Positions 16,484 through 25,992 are shown, numbered from the stretch's first letter. The stretch is 64,000 nucleotides of DNA from Actinacidiphila acididurans (GCF_016918855.1 NZ_JADKYB010000015.1:1-64000), one strand, 5' to 3'. Notes: generated by a model not told the origin, from the letters alone. Numbers and translations are program-made.

Positions 16484-17185
16484 ATGGCGGTGGCCGGTCC
16501 GGCCGATACGGCGGCTTCACCCGATGCGGCGGCGGCCCTGCGCGCGGCGTACGAGGCGTTCTCCGCGGTGGTGGCCGGGCTCGGCGAGGACGAGTCGTGG
16601 GCGCCGAGCGGGTGCACCGGGTGGGCGGTACGGGACCTGGTGTTCCACTGCGCCATGGACGCGCAGCGCGGCCTGGTGGCCCTGCACACTCCGGCCGGGG
16701 CCGCGGCGGCCGACCGGGACGCGGTCACGTACTGGGCCGACGCGCGGCCCGGCACGGCGGGGGCCGCGAACGGGCGGCGCTTCGCCCGGGTGAGCGCGTC
16801 GATGTTCCTGGACTTCGAGCAGCTGCGCGGCCTGTACCTGGAGACGGCCGCCGCTGCCGTGGTCGCCGCGGGCCGGGCCCGCCCGGAGGACCTGGTGGCC
16901 ACGCAGGGCCACGTCCTGACCTGCGGCGACCTGATGGACACCCTGACGGTGGAGGCGACCGTCCACCATCTGGACCTGATCGCCCACCTCCCGGCCGCGG
17001 CCCCGCCCGCCCCGGCCGGCCTGTCCCGCGTGCGCGCCGTCCTCGACGGCCTCCTCGGCCACCATCCGCCGCTCTCCTGGGACGACGCCCACTGGGCCCG
17101 CGCCGGCACGGGCCGGGTCCCCCTCACCGAGGCCGAGCTGCGGGTGCTCGGTCAGGACGCCGCCCGCTTCCCGCTGTTCGGCTGA
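16484..17185 (+). CDS. DinB/maleylpyruvate isomerase N-terminal domain protein
   Basis: 233 residues. CTGWAVRDLVFHCAMD and VEATVHHLDLI carry the histidines expected to bind one metal ion in the DinB/MDMPI fold, a class of mycothiol-dependent transferases in actinobacteria. The substrate is unknown. It is monocistronic, facing the molybdenum hydroxylase genes across a strong terminator. Confidence 0.8.
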   Translation: MAVAGPADTAASPDAAAALRAAYEAFSAVVAGLGEDESWAPSGCTGWAVRDLVFHCAMDAQRGLVALHTPAGAAAADRDAVTYWADARPGTAGAANGRRFARVSASMFLDFEQLRGLYLETAAAAVVAAGRARPEDLVATQGHVLTCGDLMDTLTVEATVHHLDLIAHLPAAAPPAPAGLSRVRAVLDGLLGHHPPLSWDDAHWARAGTGRVPLTEAELRVLGQDAARFPLFG

Positions 17186-17201
17186 GCGGTCCCGCGCCGG
17201 T

Positions 17202-17227
17202 GGGCGGGCTGCCGCGGCAGCCCGCCC
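17202..17227. terminator. Bidirectional hairpin terminator
   Basis: A perfect 26 bp palindrome with 13-base arms (left arm GGGCGGGCTGCCG) sits midway between two convergent genes that end at 17185 and 17239. No U-tract is present, as is common in streptomycetes. Confidence 0.8.
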
Positions 17228-17238
17228 GGGGCGGTGCC

Positions 17239-19560
17239 TCAGCCGTTCAGCGCCGCGAGGACCCGGTCCGGGGTGAGCGGAAGGGTGCGGAACCTGATGC
17301 CGGTGGCGGCGAAGACCGCGTTGCCGATGGCGCCGGGCATGGTGCCGATCGCGGGTTCGCCCGCGCCCAGCGGAGGCTGGTCGGGGCGGTCGATCAGGAT
17401 GGTCCTGATCTGCGGGACCTCGTTGAAGCGGATCACGTCGTACTGCGCGCCGGGGGTGGCCGACGACCAGCTCAGCGACGTGACGGCGTCACCGGCGTAG
17501 TGCACCTCCTCCTTGAGGGCGCGGCTGATGCCCTGGACGACGTTGCCCTCGATCTGGTTGCGCAGACCATTGGGGTTGATGACGAGTCCGCAGTCGTGGG
17601 CGACGACCACCCGGTCGACGTGGATCTGCCCGGTCGCGCCGTCGACGTGGAGTTCGACGTACGTCGCCACGTACGCGTTGACGACCTCGTACTGCTGGAA
17701 GGCGACGCCCGCGCCCACTCCGTTGCCGCCGGTCGGCCGGTTCTCCCAGGTGTCCCGCAGGGCCTTGCAGACGGCGACGGCGCGCGGGTCCGGCAGGGAC
17801 GCGATGCGCAGCGCCAGCGGGTCGCGGCCGGCGGCGTGGGCGAGTTCGTCGAAGAACGACTCGTTGGCGAAGCTGTTGGAGAAGCCGCCGAGGGAACGCA
17901 TGGCCGTGGTGCGCGGGATGCGGTAGGTGAGCGGGGCCGAGGGCGCGGCCGAGGCCGGGCCGGTGGTCTCGAAGCTCTTGATGAGGTGGGCCTCGACGCG
18001 CTGCGGGAAGCCGTACGTCACGGGTGCGTTGCGGCCGGAGCTGTCGACGGACGTGGCGGGCAGCGGGTCCGGCAGCAGTCCCTTGAGGGCGCCGGCCAGC
18101 AGGGTGCCCGGGTTCTTCGCGGACGGACGGCTGTTGGCGGTGGGCGCGTAGATCACGTGCGACCAGGCGGTGATGCCCTTGGGGCCGAGGGCGGCCGTCA
18201 TGTCGTGGGCCTGCGCGCCGCCGTAGGGCTCCCAGCCGTGCTCGTCCGCGCGGAGCCACTGCACGCGGACCGGGGCGCCCACGGCCTGGGAGAGCAGCGC
18301 CGCGTCGGCCGCGCAGTCGTCGACGCCGTCGTGGCCGTAACAGCCGGACGCCTCCTCGTAGATGACGCGGACCGCGGCCGGGCTCAGGCCCAGCAGGCCG
18401 GCGATGGCGCCGCGCAGCGCGGTGACGCCCTGGGTGCCCGACCAGACGGTGGCCTGAATGCCGGTGTCGGGGTCCGGGGCCGGGCGGACGTCGGCCACCG
18501 CGGTGGACGCGCCCATGGTGCCGTGCATCTGGAAGGGGGTGAAGTACTGGGCGGTGAGCACGTGGTCGGAGGCCGCGAGCACCGGGGCGACGCCGTCGTC
18601 CTTCTCGACCACCGTGGCGTAGTGGTTGGCCGGATCGCGCAGCGCGGTGGGCAGGTCCGCCTGCTGGATCAGCGCCGGCCCCTGGTCCCAGATGACGGTG
18701 ATCCCGGTGGTGGGCGACGCGGCGCGGGCGGCGGCCCACTGGCTGGTGGCGACGACACCGATGAAACGTTCCTGCTGTACGACGGCCACGACGCCGTCGA
18801 TGGCCTTGGCGCGATCGAGGTTGCCGATCACGGGGTTGCGCGCGTTGCGGCCGGGCGGCCGGACGACCCGGCCGTGCAGGGTGCCCGCGGGCACGATGTC
18901 GTGCAGGAAGCGGAAGGTGGCGTCGAACTTGCCCGGCAGGTCGACCCGGGGCTGGCTGGTGCCGACCACGACGTAGTCACGGGGGTCACGCACCGGGGCC
19001 GTCGTGTCCAGCGGCAGCACGGTGGTGCCGGTCCGCAGGAGTTCCGCGTAGCCGACCGTTCGGCCCCGCGCGGTGAACCGTCCGTCCGCCGCGCGGAGTT
19101 TGGACGGGTCGACACCGAGCGCCTTGGCGGCGCGGCGGCTGAGTTCGGCGAAGGCGGTGGCCGCGGCCTGGCGCAGCTGGACGCCGCCGACCTGGACGCT
19201 CTTGGATCCGGCGGTGAGGCCCTGGTCGACGTTGAGCAGCGTGTCGCCCTGGACGTAGCGCACATCGCCGACGCCGAGCCGCAGTTCCTCGACGACGATC
19301 TGGGTGAGGGAGGTCTGCACGCCGGTGCCGAGTTCCACCTTGCCGCTGAAGACGGTGATCGCGTCCTCGGTCAGCACGAGCCAGGACTGCGTGGGGGCGC
19401 CGGCGGGATCGTCGACCCGGACCTCGCCGCCTTCGCCTTCGCTGCCCGCGGCAGCGCTGTCCGCGGCGGCGACGCCCGTGCCGAGCAGGGAGAAGCCGAC
19501 CGCGATGGCGCCGGCGCCGGCGAGGAACTGCCGCCTGGAGGGCGATGCGACGGTGGTCAT
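17239..19560 (-). CDS. Molybdenum hydroxylase large subunit (IorB-type)
   Basis: 773 residues with a Tat signal (SPSRRQFLAGAGAIAVGFSL), so the folded enzyme is exported. The Mo-binding domains follow the isoquinoline 1-oxidoreductase beta subunit pattern: HGTMGASTAVADV, YEEASGCYGHDGVDDCAADA, and the catalytic glutamate in PPLGAGEPAIG near the C-terminus. The enzyme should hydroxylate an N-heterocycle or aldehyde using water, passing electrons to the 2Fe-2S partner encoded just upstream with a 4 nt ATGA overlap. The open frame continues upstream past the Tat start, but that part is antisense-like and was excluded. Confidence 0.88.
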   Translation of the reverse strand: MTTVASPSRRQFLAGAGAIAVGFSLLGTGVAAADSAAAGSEGEGGEVRVDDPAGAPTQSWLVLTEDAITVFSGKVELGTGVQTSLTQIVVEELRLGVGDVRYVQGDTLLNVDQGLTAGSKSVQVGGVQLRQAAATAFAELSRRAAKALGVDPSKLRAADGRFTARGRTVGYAELLRTGTTVLPLDTTAPVRDPRDYVVVGTSQPRVDLPGKFDATFRFLHDIVPAGTLHGRVVRPPGRNARNPVIGNLDRAKAIDGVVAVVQQERFIGVVATSQWAAARAASPTTGITVIWDQGPALIQQADLPTALRDPANHYATVVEKDDGVAPVLAASDHVLTAQYFTPFQMHGTMGASTAVADVRPAPDPDTGIQATVWSGTQGVTALRGAIAGLLGLSPAAVRVIYEEASGCYGHDGVDDCAADAALLSQAVGAPVRVQWLRADEHGWEPYGGAQAHDMTAALGPKGITAWSHVIYAPTANSRPSAKNPGTLLAGALKGLLPDPLPATSVDSSGRNAPVTYGFPQRVEAHLIKSFETTGPASAAPSAPLTYRIPRTTAMRSLGGFSNSFANESFFDELAHAAGRDPLALRIASLPDPRAVAVCKALRDTWENRPTGGNGVGAGVAFQQYEVVNAYVATYVELHVDGATGQIHVDRVVVAHDCGLVINPNGLRNQIEGNVVQGISRALKEEVHYAGDAVTSLSWSSATPGAQYDVIRFNEVPQIRTILIDRPDQPPLGAGEPAIGTMPGAIGNAVFAATGIRFRTLPLTPDRVLAALNG

Positions 19561-20105
19561 CCGATCATCTCCTTGGCGGCGGCGCCGACAGCGGCGACGA
19601 TACGGGTGTGGGTGCCGCAACGGCACAGGTAGTTGCGGGTGTTGTCCGGTGACGCGCCGGACAGGAAGTCCTTGATCTCCTGCTCCGTCGGCACCGCGTT
19701 GTTGCCCGCGGCGATACGGCTCTCCAGCCAGGCCAGCGAGCCCATGATCAGCCCGTTCGCGCAGAATCCGCACTGGGCCGCCTGCAGGGCGGTGAACGCC
19801 CGCTGGAGCGGGTGGGGTTCGCCGCCCGGTGCGGCCAGGCCGTCAAGGGTGCGGATGTCCGCCTCGTCGGCGACCGTGTGCATCTGGCGCACACAGGACC
19901 TGGTGGCCGCTCCGTCGAGGAGCACCGTGCAGGCGCCGCACTGCGCGATGCCGCACCCGAAGCGCGGTCCGTGCTGGTCAAGGCGGTCCCTGAGCCAGTA
20001 CAGCAGCGGCTCGGAGGCCTGCGAAGTCCCGGTCCCGGCCGACTCGTAGTCGGCCGTCACTTCGCTGCCGTTCAGACGTACAGCCCGAGTGGGCATTGCC
20101 ATCAT
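19557..20105 (-). CDS. 2Fe-2S subunit of molybdenum hydroxylase (IorA-type)
   Basis: 182 residues. The plant-type 2Fe-2S ligands are in CGIAQCGACTVLLDG with a later Cys. The second cluster ligands are in QCGFCANGLI and YLCRCGTH. It passes electrons from the Mo cofactor. It is somewhat longer than the usual 150-residue subunit because of an acidic insertion before the C-terminal helices. The start is 20105 or the second Met at 20096. It is the first gene of a two-gene operon divergent from xdhC. Confidence 0.88.
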   Translation of the reverse strand: MMAMPTRAVRLNGSEVTADYESAGTGTSQASEPLLYWLRDRLDQHGPRFGCGIAQCGACTVLLDGAATRSCVRQMHTVADEADIRTLDGLAAPGGEPHPLQRAFTALQAAQCGFCANGLIMGSLAWLESRIAAGNNAVPTEQEIKDFLSGASPDNTRNYLCRCGTHTRIVAAVGAAAKEMIG

Positions 20106-20129
20106 CCCCTTGCATCGGAGCGTGGTCCT

Positions 20130-20187
20130 CTTCGTGCATATTTGTTGCTATTTGCGGCCCTTCGTGCTGAAGTGATCCCGCACGAAG
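20130..20187. promoter_or_regulatory. Repeated CTTCGTGC elements in the iorAB/xdhC spacer
   Basis: CTTCGTGC occurs at 20130-20137 and 20160-20167, exactly 30 bp apart, and inverted as GCACGAAG at 20180-20187. The three sites lie in the 210 bp region between the divergent hydroxylase operon and its maturation gene. They are candidate half-sites for a shared regulator. No regulator gene is adjacent. Confidence 0.45.
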
Positions 20188-20315
20188 TCCGGTCGCGGAA
20201 CCATACGTGCCGGAGGCAACGAGTGTTCAGTGCCGGACCGGCCGATTTCCCGAACTCCGCAGGGGCGTCGTGCGGTTCGGCGCTCCCGGAAGGCCTTCCG
20301 AAGGGCGGAACGAGC

Positions 20316-21476
20316 ATGCTGGACCTGGCCGAGCCCCTGTCCTCCTGGTACGCGCAGGGGCGTGCCTTCGCCGTGGCGACGGTGGTCGCCGTCCAGGGCA
20401 GCGCGCCGCGCCAGCCGGGCGCGGCGATGGCGGTCGACGCCGACGGCACGGTGCTCGGCAGTGTTTCCGGGGGCTGCGTGGAGTCCGCCGTGTTCGAGCT
20501 GTGCCAGGAGGCCCTGGAGAGCGGCCGCTGCTTCGCCGAGAGGTTCGGCTATTCGGACCAGGACGCCTTCGCGGTCGGCCTGACCTGCGGCGGACAGATC
20601 GACGTCTTCGTCCAGCCGGTGCTGCCGGGGCGGCGGCCCGAGCTGGGGCAGGCACTGGCCGGTGCGGCTTCCCCGGACGGGGTGGCGCTGGCCAGGGTCG
20701 TCGCCGGCCCGGACAGCCTGCTCGGCGAAGCGGTGATGATACGCGCCGACGGCACCTGGACGGCCGGCGTGAGCGATCCGGCGCTGGCGGCGACGCTGCG
20801 GTCCGGCGCGCAGGCGTTCCTGGCGAACGGCTCGACGGGCACCCTGGAGGTTGGTGCGTGGCGGGAGGGCCCCTGCGAGCCCGTGACGTTGCTGGTCGAG
20901 GCGAGTACGCCGCCGCCGCGGCTGCTGGTGTTCGGAGCCACCGACCTGGCGGCGGCCGTGGTACGGGTGGGCGCGTACCTCGGCTACCGGGTGACCGTGT
21001 GCGACGCGCGTCCGGTCTTCGCCACCCGCGCCCGGTTCCCCGAGGCCGCCGAGGTCGTCGTCGACTGGCCGCACCGCTACCTGGACACACAGGAGTTGGA
21101 CCCGCGCACCGCGGTCTGCGTGCTCACCCACGACCGGAAGTTCGAACTCCCCCTCCTCCAGCGGGCGCTGCGGCTCCCCCTCGCGTTCGTCGGCGCCCTG
21201 GGCTCGCGCAGGTCCCACGAGGAACGGCTCGCGCTGCTCCGGGAGGCGGGGGTCACCGATGCCGAACTGGGCCGGCTGCATTCCCCGATCGGCCTGGACC
21301 TCGGTGGCCGCACCCCGGAGGAGACCGCGTTGTCGATCGCCGCGGAGATCGTGGCCCACCGCCACGGCGCCAGCGGGCTGCCGCTGGCCGGGACGGACGG
21401 GCCGATCCATCGCGTGGGCCGCTCGACCACGGCGGTACGGCCGGCCGCCTCCGAGCGGGTGCCGAGCACCGCCTGA
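20316..21476 (+). CDS. XdhC/CoxI-family Mo-cofactor chaperone
   Basis: 386 residues. The N-terminal XdhC_CoxI domain has AVATVVAVQGSAPRQPGAAM and SVSGGCVESAV. The C-terminal Rossmann domain has LVFGATDLAAAVV, VCVLTHDRKFELPLL and GALGSRRSHEERL. XdhC binds the molybdenum cofactor, promotes its sulfuration and inserts it into xanthine-dehydrogenase-type enzymes, here the neighbouring IorAB. The ATG at 20316 matches the family N-terminus. Confidence 0.87.
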   Translation: MLDLAEPLSSWYAQGRAFAVATVVAVQGSAPRQPGAAMAVDADGTVLGSVSGGCVESAVFELCQEALESGRCFAERFGYSDQDAFAVGLTCGGQIDVFVQPVLPGRRPELGQALAGAASPDGVALARVVAGPDSLLGEAVMIRADGTWTAGVSDPALAATLRSGAQAFLANGSTGTLEVGAWREGPCEPVTLLVEASTPPPRLLVFGATDLAAAVVRVGAYLGYRVTVCDARPVFATRARFPEAAEVVVDWPHRYLDTQELDPRTAVCVLTHDRKFELPLLQRALRLPLAFVGALGSRRSHEERLALLREAGVTDAELGRLHSPIGLDLGGRTPEETALSIAAEIVAHRHGASGLPLAGTDGPIHRVGRSTTAVRPAASERVPSTA

Positions 21477-21715
21477 CCGGTGGTTTCCGGCCGGGAGGAG
21501 GCCGCCGGGCCGGCCCCGGACGCGGCTGCGTCAATGCACTTGAGGGCTCGATCGGTACGGTGGAGGCCCGGTGCCCGGCCCGGTGGCCAGGCACACGCCC
21601 GCTGGACGCGGTCGCCGACCGGGATACGGTCACCCGGCCGCTTGAGCGTTCCACGACGCGGCGGACCCCGGCGCGCAAATGCCCGCCAGGGACGAGGCCG
21701 CCGGCCCGGACACGG
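21477..21715. repeat. Spacer with a copy of the MBL gene 3' end
   Basis: In this 239 bp convergent gap, ACGGTCACCCGGCCGC appears at about 21626 and again at 21712, where it spans the stop codon of the MBL gene on the minus strand. No gene or clear hairpin terminator is visible. Confidence 0.55.
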
Positions 21716-22417
21716 TCACCCGGCCGCCGCGACGGCGGTCCGCAGTGCCGCCCCGGCCCCGCCGGCCACCGGCTCGCCGTGCCCGAAACAGGCGATGTCC
21801 ACGGGGAGTTCGGCCATCCGGCGCAGGGAGGCCATGGCCAGGGCCCGGTCCTGGTTGAACACGCCGAGTACGGGCCGCCCTTCGACGCCGGCCACGGCGT
21901 CCCCGGTGAACAGCACGCCGGGCCCGGGCAGATGGAGGGCGATGCTTCCGCCGGTGTGCCCGGGCACGGCCAGCACCCGGGCCCCGCCGCCGAACCCGAT
22001 CACGTCCCCGTCCTCGACTTCCCGGTCCACCCGCGCCGGCGGGGCCGCGGGCGGCATCGTCAGGCTCGCGTACAGGTCCCGCTCCCACTGCGGCGCGCCC
22101 GCGAAGTCCGGTGCGGCGGCCGTCGCTTCGCCCCGGACGACCGGCGCCTCCGCCCGGTGCGCCACCACCTCCACCTCACCCCACCCCGCGACCTGCGCGG
22201 CCGAGCCCGCGTGATCCGGGTGCCCGTGGGTCAGCACGAGCCGCCGTACGTCCCCGGTGCCGTACCCCAGCTCGCCCAGCGCCCGCGCGATCTCCCCGGC
22301 GGCTCCCACCACCCCGCTGTCGACCAGCGTCACGCCGTCCGCGTCACCCCACACGTACACGTGTCCCATCGCGAACCGCAGCATGTGCAGTTCCGGCAGC
22401 AGCTCCAGCGTCTCCAT
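21716..22417 (-). CDS. MBL-fold metallo-hydrolase
   Basis: 233 residues. The metal motif THGHPDHAG (HxHxDH), VPGHTGGSIALHL, FTGDAVAG and a final FGHGEPV give a complete glyoxalase II-like binuclear zinc site. It is cytoplasmic, with no signal peptide. The substrate cannot be told; thioester or lactone hydrolysis is typical. Confidence 0.85.
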   Translation of the reverse strand: METLELLPELHMLRFAMGHVYVWGDADGVTLVDSGVVGAAGEIARALGELGYGTGDVRRLVLTHGHPDHAGSAAQVAGWGEVEVVAHRAEAPVVRGEATAAAPDFAGAPQWERDLYASLTMPPAAPPARVDREVEDGDVIGFGGGARVLAVPGHTGGSIALHLPGPGVLFTGDAVAGVEGRPVLGVFNQDRALAMASLRRMAELPVDIACFGHGEPVAGGAGAALRTAVAAAG

Positions 22418-22497
22418 GCGGCCACGCTAGGGTCCCACTCGCCGCGGCCGGCTCGATTGCGCTCTCGGCGTCACCTGAGTCGTCGCCCCGCGCCCGC

Positions 22498-23172
22498 TCA
22501 CCCCGCGCGGCCGTCGCGCGGGACGGACATGAGGTAGGCCAGCACGGCCAGCACGCGGCGGTTGTCGTCGTCGGAGGGGGCGAGGCCCAGCTTGGCGAAG
22601 ATGCTGGTGCTGTGCTTGGAGACGGCCTTCTCGCTGATGAACAGGCGGTGCGCGACAGCGCTGTTGGACCGGCCCTCCGCCATGAGTTCCAGCACTTGGC
22701 GCTCGCGCTCGGTGAGCCGGGCGAGGGGTTCGCGCGCGTCGCGGCCGCGGCGGTCGAGCAGCTTGGTGACCACGCTGGGATCCATGACCGTACCGCCGGC
22801 GGCGACCGTACGGATCGCGTCGACGAACTGGTCGTCGCTGAACACCCGGTCCTTGAGGAGGTAGCCGACCCCGCCCGCCCGGTCGGCGAGCAACTCCTCG
22901 GCGTAGATGCGCTCGACGTACTGCGAGAGCAGCAGGATCGGCAGCCCGGGGAGGCGTTCCCGGGCGGTCAGGGCCGCGCGCAGCCCGTCGTCGGTGTGGG
23001 TGGGCGGCAGCCTGATGTCGACGATCGCGAGGTCCGGCCGGAACTCCAGCAGCGCGCCGAGCAGGCCCGGCGCGCTGTCGGTGGCCGCCGCGATCTCGAA
23101 CCCGCGTGCCTTGAGCAGCCGGACCAGCCCCTCCCGGAGCAGGAACAGATCCTCGGCGACGACTACGCGCAC
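22498..23172 (-). CDS. NarL/FixJ-type response regulator
   Basis: 224 residues. The receiver domain (VRVVVAEDLFLLREGLVRLL) has the phospho-acceptor Asp in LAIVDIRLPP and the switch lysine in YLLKDRV. The C-terminal LuxR HTH reads LTERERQVLELMAEGRSNSA. The GTG at 23172 is used because the first receiver strand begins there; it overlaps the 3' end of the kinase gene by 10 nt. A much longer open frame upstream is antisense-like and was excluded. Targets are unknown. Confidence 0.87.
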   Translation of the reverse strand: MRVVVAEDLFLLREGLVRLLKARGFEIAAATDSAPGLLGALLEFRPDLAIVDIRLPPTHTDDGLRAALTARERLPGLPILLLSQYVERIYAEELLADRAGGVGYLLKDRVFSDDQFVDAIRTVAAGGTVMDPSVVTKLLDRRGRDAREPLARLTERERQVLELMAEGRSNSAVAHRLFISEKAVSKHSTSIFAKLGLAPSDDDNRRVLAVLAYLMSVPRDGRAG

Positions 23173-24797
23173 GGCACCTCCATGACCACGATCGTCGGGC
23201 CCCCGGGCGGGCTGCTGACCGCCAGGACGCCGTCGAAGGCGGCCAGCCGCCGCTCCACCCCGGCCAGTCCGCTGCCGCCGGCCGGATCCGCGCCGCCCAC
23301 CCCGTCGTCGGTCACCTCGATCCGCAGCAGGCCCGGCGTCCGGGCCAGCCGGATCCCGAGGCGGTGGGCCGAGGCGTGCCGGACGGCGTTGGTCGCCACC
23401 TCGGCGACGGCGAAGTAGCAGGCCGACTCCAGCGGGGCGTCGAGCCGCCCGGTCAGCTCGATGTCGACGTCGCAGGGCAGCGGCAGGTCCAGGGCCAGCG
23501 CCCGGACCGCTTCTGCCAGGCCGCGGTCGGCCAGCACCGGCGGGTAGATCCCCCGGACCAGGGCGCGCAGTTCCTCCAGTACGGCCGCGGAGGCGACGCG
23601 GGCCTCGGTCACCAGCGTGGCGGCCTCGTGCGGGCGCTCCAGGATCAGTTCCTCGGCGGCCCGCAGATTCATCCCGATCGCGACCAGCCGCCCCTGCGCG
23701 CCGTCGTGCAGATCGCATTCGATCCTGCGCAGTTCCGCCGCCGCGGAGCTGACCGCCTCGGCCCGCGTCTCGGTCAGCACCCGCACCCGCCGGGTCAGCG
23801 CCGGATCCGGGGCGCGCCCCAACAGCCGCCTGGCGTCCGGCAGTACGGTCAGCGGCAGCAGCCACAGCCCCATGGCCAGCAGCAGCGTGCCGTAGATCCC
23901 GCCGAGCACCGCCATGTGGTGCGCCATGTCGATGGGGAAGGACGGCGTCGGCCCGCGCGGGGAGCCGAGCGTGCGCACCAGCACCAGGGACTGCCCGAAG
24001 CCGCCCTGGGCGACGTCGTACGCCCCGACCCCCACCAGTCCCAGCGCCGCCAGGTCGGCCGCCACTCGCGGCCACCGGGCCAGCCCGGCCACGATCGCCG
24101 CCAGCACCACCAGCCCGACCAGGTACGCCGCGGTCGCCACCACGGCCGTCCTGTTGTGCAACGGGGGCGTCCACAGACCGAGGTCGAGATGGGCGCCGAC
24201 CATCACCACGACCGCGGGCAGCAGCAGGGCCCACCGCGCGCCCCGTACCACTTCGGTCGCGCCGCCTCGCGCCTGTCCACCGGTGGCCACCCGGCCCAGG
24301 ACGCTGCCGGCGACGGCGGCGAGCAGCGCGGCGCCCGCGCCTCCTTGGACCAGATCCACCGGCACCGGCCGGGTCGGCACATGTGTGGCCCAGTTCAGCC
24401 AGATCAGCAGGTCAGCGGTCACCACCGCCACGGCGGGCAGCACCCATCGCCGGTGCGCGGGCACCGGCGGCAGCGGCACGGTGCCCAGCAGACCCGCCAG
24501 CAGCAGTGCCGTCGGCAGCACCCCGTCGGGCGGCAGGTCCGGCACGTCGAGCACGTAGCCGGACGAGGCCCCGCTCTGGTGGACGGCCACCAGCAGGACG
24601 GACACGCTGCCGTACGCCGCGGCCCCCGCCAGCCCGGCCAGGACAGGCCAGCCGATCCACCACGGAGTACGCCGCTTTTGCACCGCCCGCCGGTGGTGCA
24701 CTCGCTCCGCGCTGAACGCCAGCACCGCACACACCGCGGTCAGCGCCACGATCGCCCCCAGCAGCCAGGTCCCCCGGTGCACCGGAAACGGCCACAT
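23163..24797 (-). CDS. NarL-type sensor histidine kinase
   Basis: 544 residues. About nine to ten hydrophobic helices fill residues 1-330, so sensing is probably in the membrane. A HisKA_3 dimerisation domain carries the phospho-accepting His in RRIECDLHDGAQGRLVAIGM. The HATPase domain has AVAEVATNAVRHA (N box), VTDDGVGG and GSGLAGVERRL (G boxes). It phosphorylates the overlapping response regulator. The ATG follows a purine-rich GATGGGGGG site. Confidence 0.88.
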   Translation of the reverse strand: MWPFPVHRGTWLLGAIVALTAVCAVLAFSAERVHHRRAVQKRRTPWWIGWPVLAGLAGAAAYGSVSVLLVAVHQSGASSGYVLDVPDLPPDGVLPTALLLAGLLGTVPLPPVPAHRRWVLPAVAVVTADLLIWLNWATHVPTRPVPVDLVQGGAGAALLAAVAGSVLGRVATGGQARGGATEVVRGARWALLLPAVVVMVGAHLDLGLWTPPLHNRTAVVATAAYLVGLVVLAAIVAGLARWPRVAADLAALGLVGVGAYDVAQGGFGQSLVLVRTLGSPRGPTPSFPIDMAHHMAVLGGIYGTLLLAMGLWLLPLTVLPDARRLLGRAPDPALTRRVRVLTETRAEAVSSAAAELRRIECDLHDGAQGRLVAIGMNLRAAEELILERPHEAATLVTEARVASAAVLEELRALVRGIYPPVLADRGLAEAVRALALDLPLPCDVDIELTGRLDAPLESACYFAVAEVATNAVRHASAHRLGIRLARTPGLLRIEVTDDGVGGADPAGGSGLAGVERRLAAFDGVLAVSSPPGGPTIVVMEVPCA

Positions 24798-24998
24798 GGC
24801 CCGCCCCCCATCTCAGCGTCTCGCCCTCCGGGCCGCACATCGCGGCCCGCGGCTCATGCTGCTGCGCGGGGCCCCGCGGGCACCATGGACCGGAACCTAC
24901 TTCGGGGGTGGGCAAACACCTACTTCCGCTCCGAAGTCCGGGTGCCGCTCGAACGCTTCGCGGCCGACGAGGGCGTCCTCGCCGGCCGCGAGGCGTCG

Positions 24999-25940
24999 TC
25001 AGAACATCGTGTTGGGGTTGGCCGCCGTGGCGGGGACGTCCTGCACGACGTCCCAGTGCTCGACGATCTTTCCGTCCCGGACCCGGAACGTTTCCGCCAC
25101 GGCCTGGCCGCGGTCCGCGGGGGTCGCCTGATAGTGGTAGCGCACGGTGACGTAGTCGCCCTGTGCGATCCACATCCGGCTCGACACCCGGGCCCGGGGG
25201 TGGGCGGCCCGCTCGGCGTCGTAGGCGCTGCGCACCACGGCGGACCCGTCGGTGAGCCCGGGGTCGTGCTGGATCAGGCCGCCGGCCACGTACCGGTTGA
25301 TCACGGACGGGTCGTGCCGCTCGTGGAGCCCGTCGAAGTACTTCTCGACGACCTGTTCGGTGCGCCCGGTCGAGGCGGTGGGATCGGGCATGTCGCCGCT
25401 CGGGGCGCTCAGCGTCGAGTAGAGGTCGTGCCCGCTGGCCGTGCTGCTCGGCACCGTCTGGATGACGTCCCAGTGCTCGGCGAGCTTGCCGTTCTCGACC
25501 CGGAAGGTGTCGACGATGTCCGCGTACGAGCGTCCGGGGGCCTGCTGGTAGTCGTTCATGATGCTGACGAGGTCGCCCTGGGCGACGACGCGCCAGAGCA
25601 GGTTGCGGGGCTGGGGGTCCTGGGCGCGCCGCCAGTCGATGTAGGCCCGCAGGCCTTCGGGGCCGTCGCCCAGCGTCGGGTTGTGCTGGACGTAGGTGGG
25701 GCTGACGTACTTGTCGATGACCGAGGAGTTGTTCGCGTACAGCAACTGCTCAAACATGTACACGACGAGGGCTTCGTTGACGGCGGTCGGGTCGGCGGCG
25801 GGGCGTGAGGCGTGCTCGGCCTGCGGGGAGGTCGCGGCGGGGGCGCCGGCTGCGGTTTTGGCGGAGGCGGGCAGCGACTGCGTGCCCAGCAGCAGGGCGG
25901 ACGCGGTGATCGCGAGCAGCGCGATCTTGCCTGGACGCAT
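24999..25940 (-). CDS. Secreted protein with two NTF2/SnoaL-like domains
   Basis: 313 residues with a Sec signal peptide (LLAITASALLLG, cleavage near ASA-KT). Two NTF2-like domains follow: residues 55-165, with DKYVSPTYVQHNPTLGDGPE and VENGKLAEHWDVIQTVP, and residues 195-310, with NRYVAGGLIQHDPGLTDGSA and VRDGKIVEHWDVVQDVP. The repeated HWDVxQxVP ending shows an internal duplication. Secretion of this fold is uncommon, and the ligand or reaction is unknown. It is followed by the MDR reductase on the same strand. Confidence 0.82.
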   Translation of the reverse strand: MRPGKIALLAITASALLLGTQSLPASAKTAAGAPAATSPQAEHASRPAADPTAVNEALVVYMFEQLLYANNSSVIDKYVSPTYVQHNPTLGDGPEGLRAYIDWRRAQDPQPRNLLWRVVAQGDLVSIMNDYQQAPGRSYADIVDTFRVENGKLAEHWDVIQTVPSSTASGHDLYSTLSAPSGDMPDPTASTGRTEQVVEKYFDGLHERHDPSVINRYVAGGLIQHDPGLTDGSAVVRSAYDAERAAHPRARVSSRMWIAQGDYVTVRYHYQATPADRGQAVAETFRVRDGKIVEHWDVVQDVPATAANPNTMF

Positions 25941-25992
25941 GGTGGTACGGGCCTTTCTCGGGGTCGGTGAAGGCGTCAGGGGGCGTGCGGGC

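Noticed and set aside
16462-19632. Plus-strand open frame of 1056 codons
   Set aside because: It is antisense to the DinB-type gene region and the molybdenum hydroxylase, with Gly/Arg/Ala-rich non-homologous sequence; typical of GC-rich frame shadows.
22498-24234. 578-residue response regulator fusion
   Set aside because: The N-terminal 350 residues are antisense-type translation of the overlapping kinase gene; the receiver domain begins at the GTG 23172.
24798-24998. Small gene between the kinase and the NTF2 protein
   Set aside because: A short frame (MDRNLLRGWANTYFRSEVRV) exists but has no ribosome site and runs into antisense sequence.
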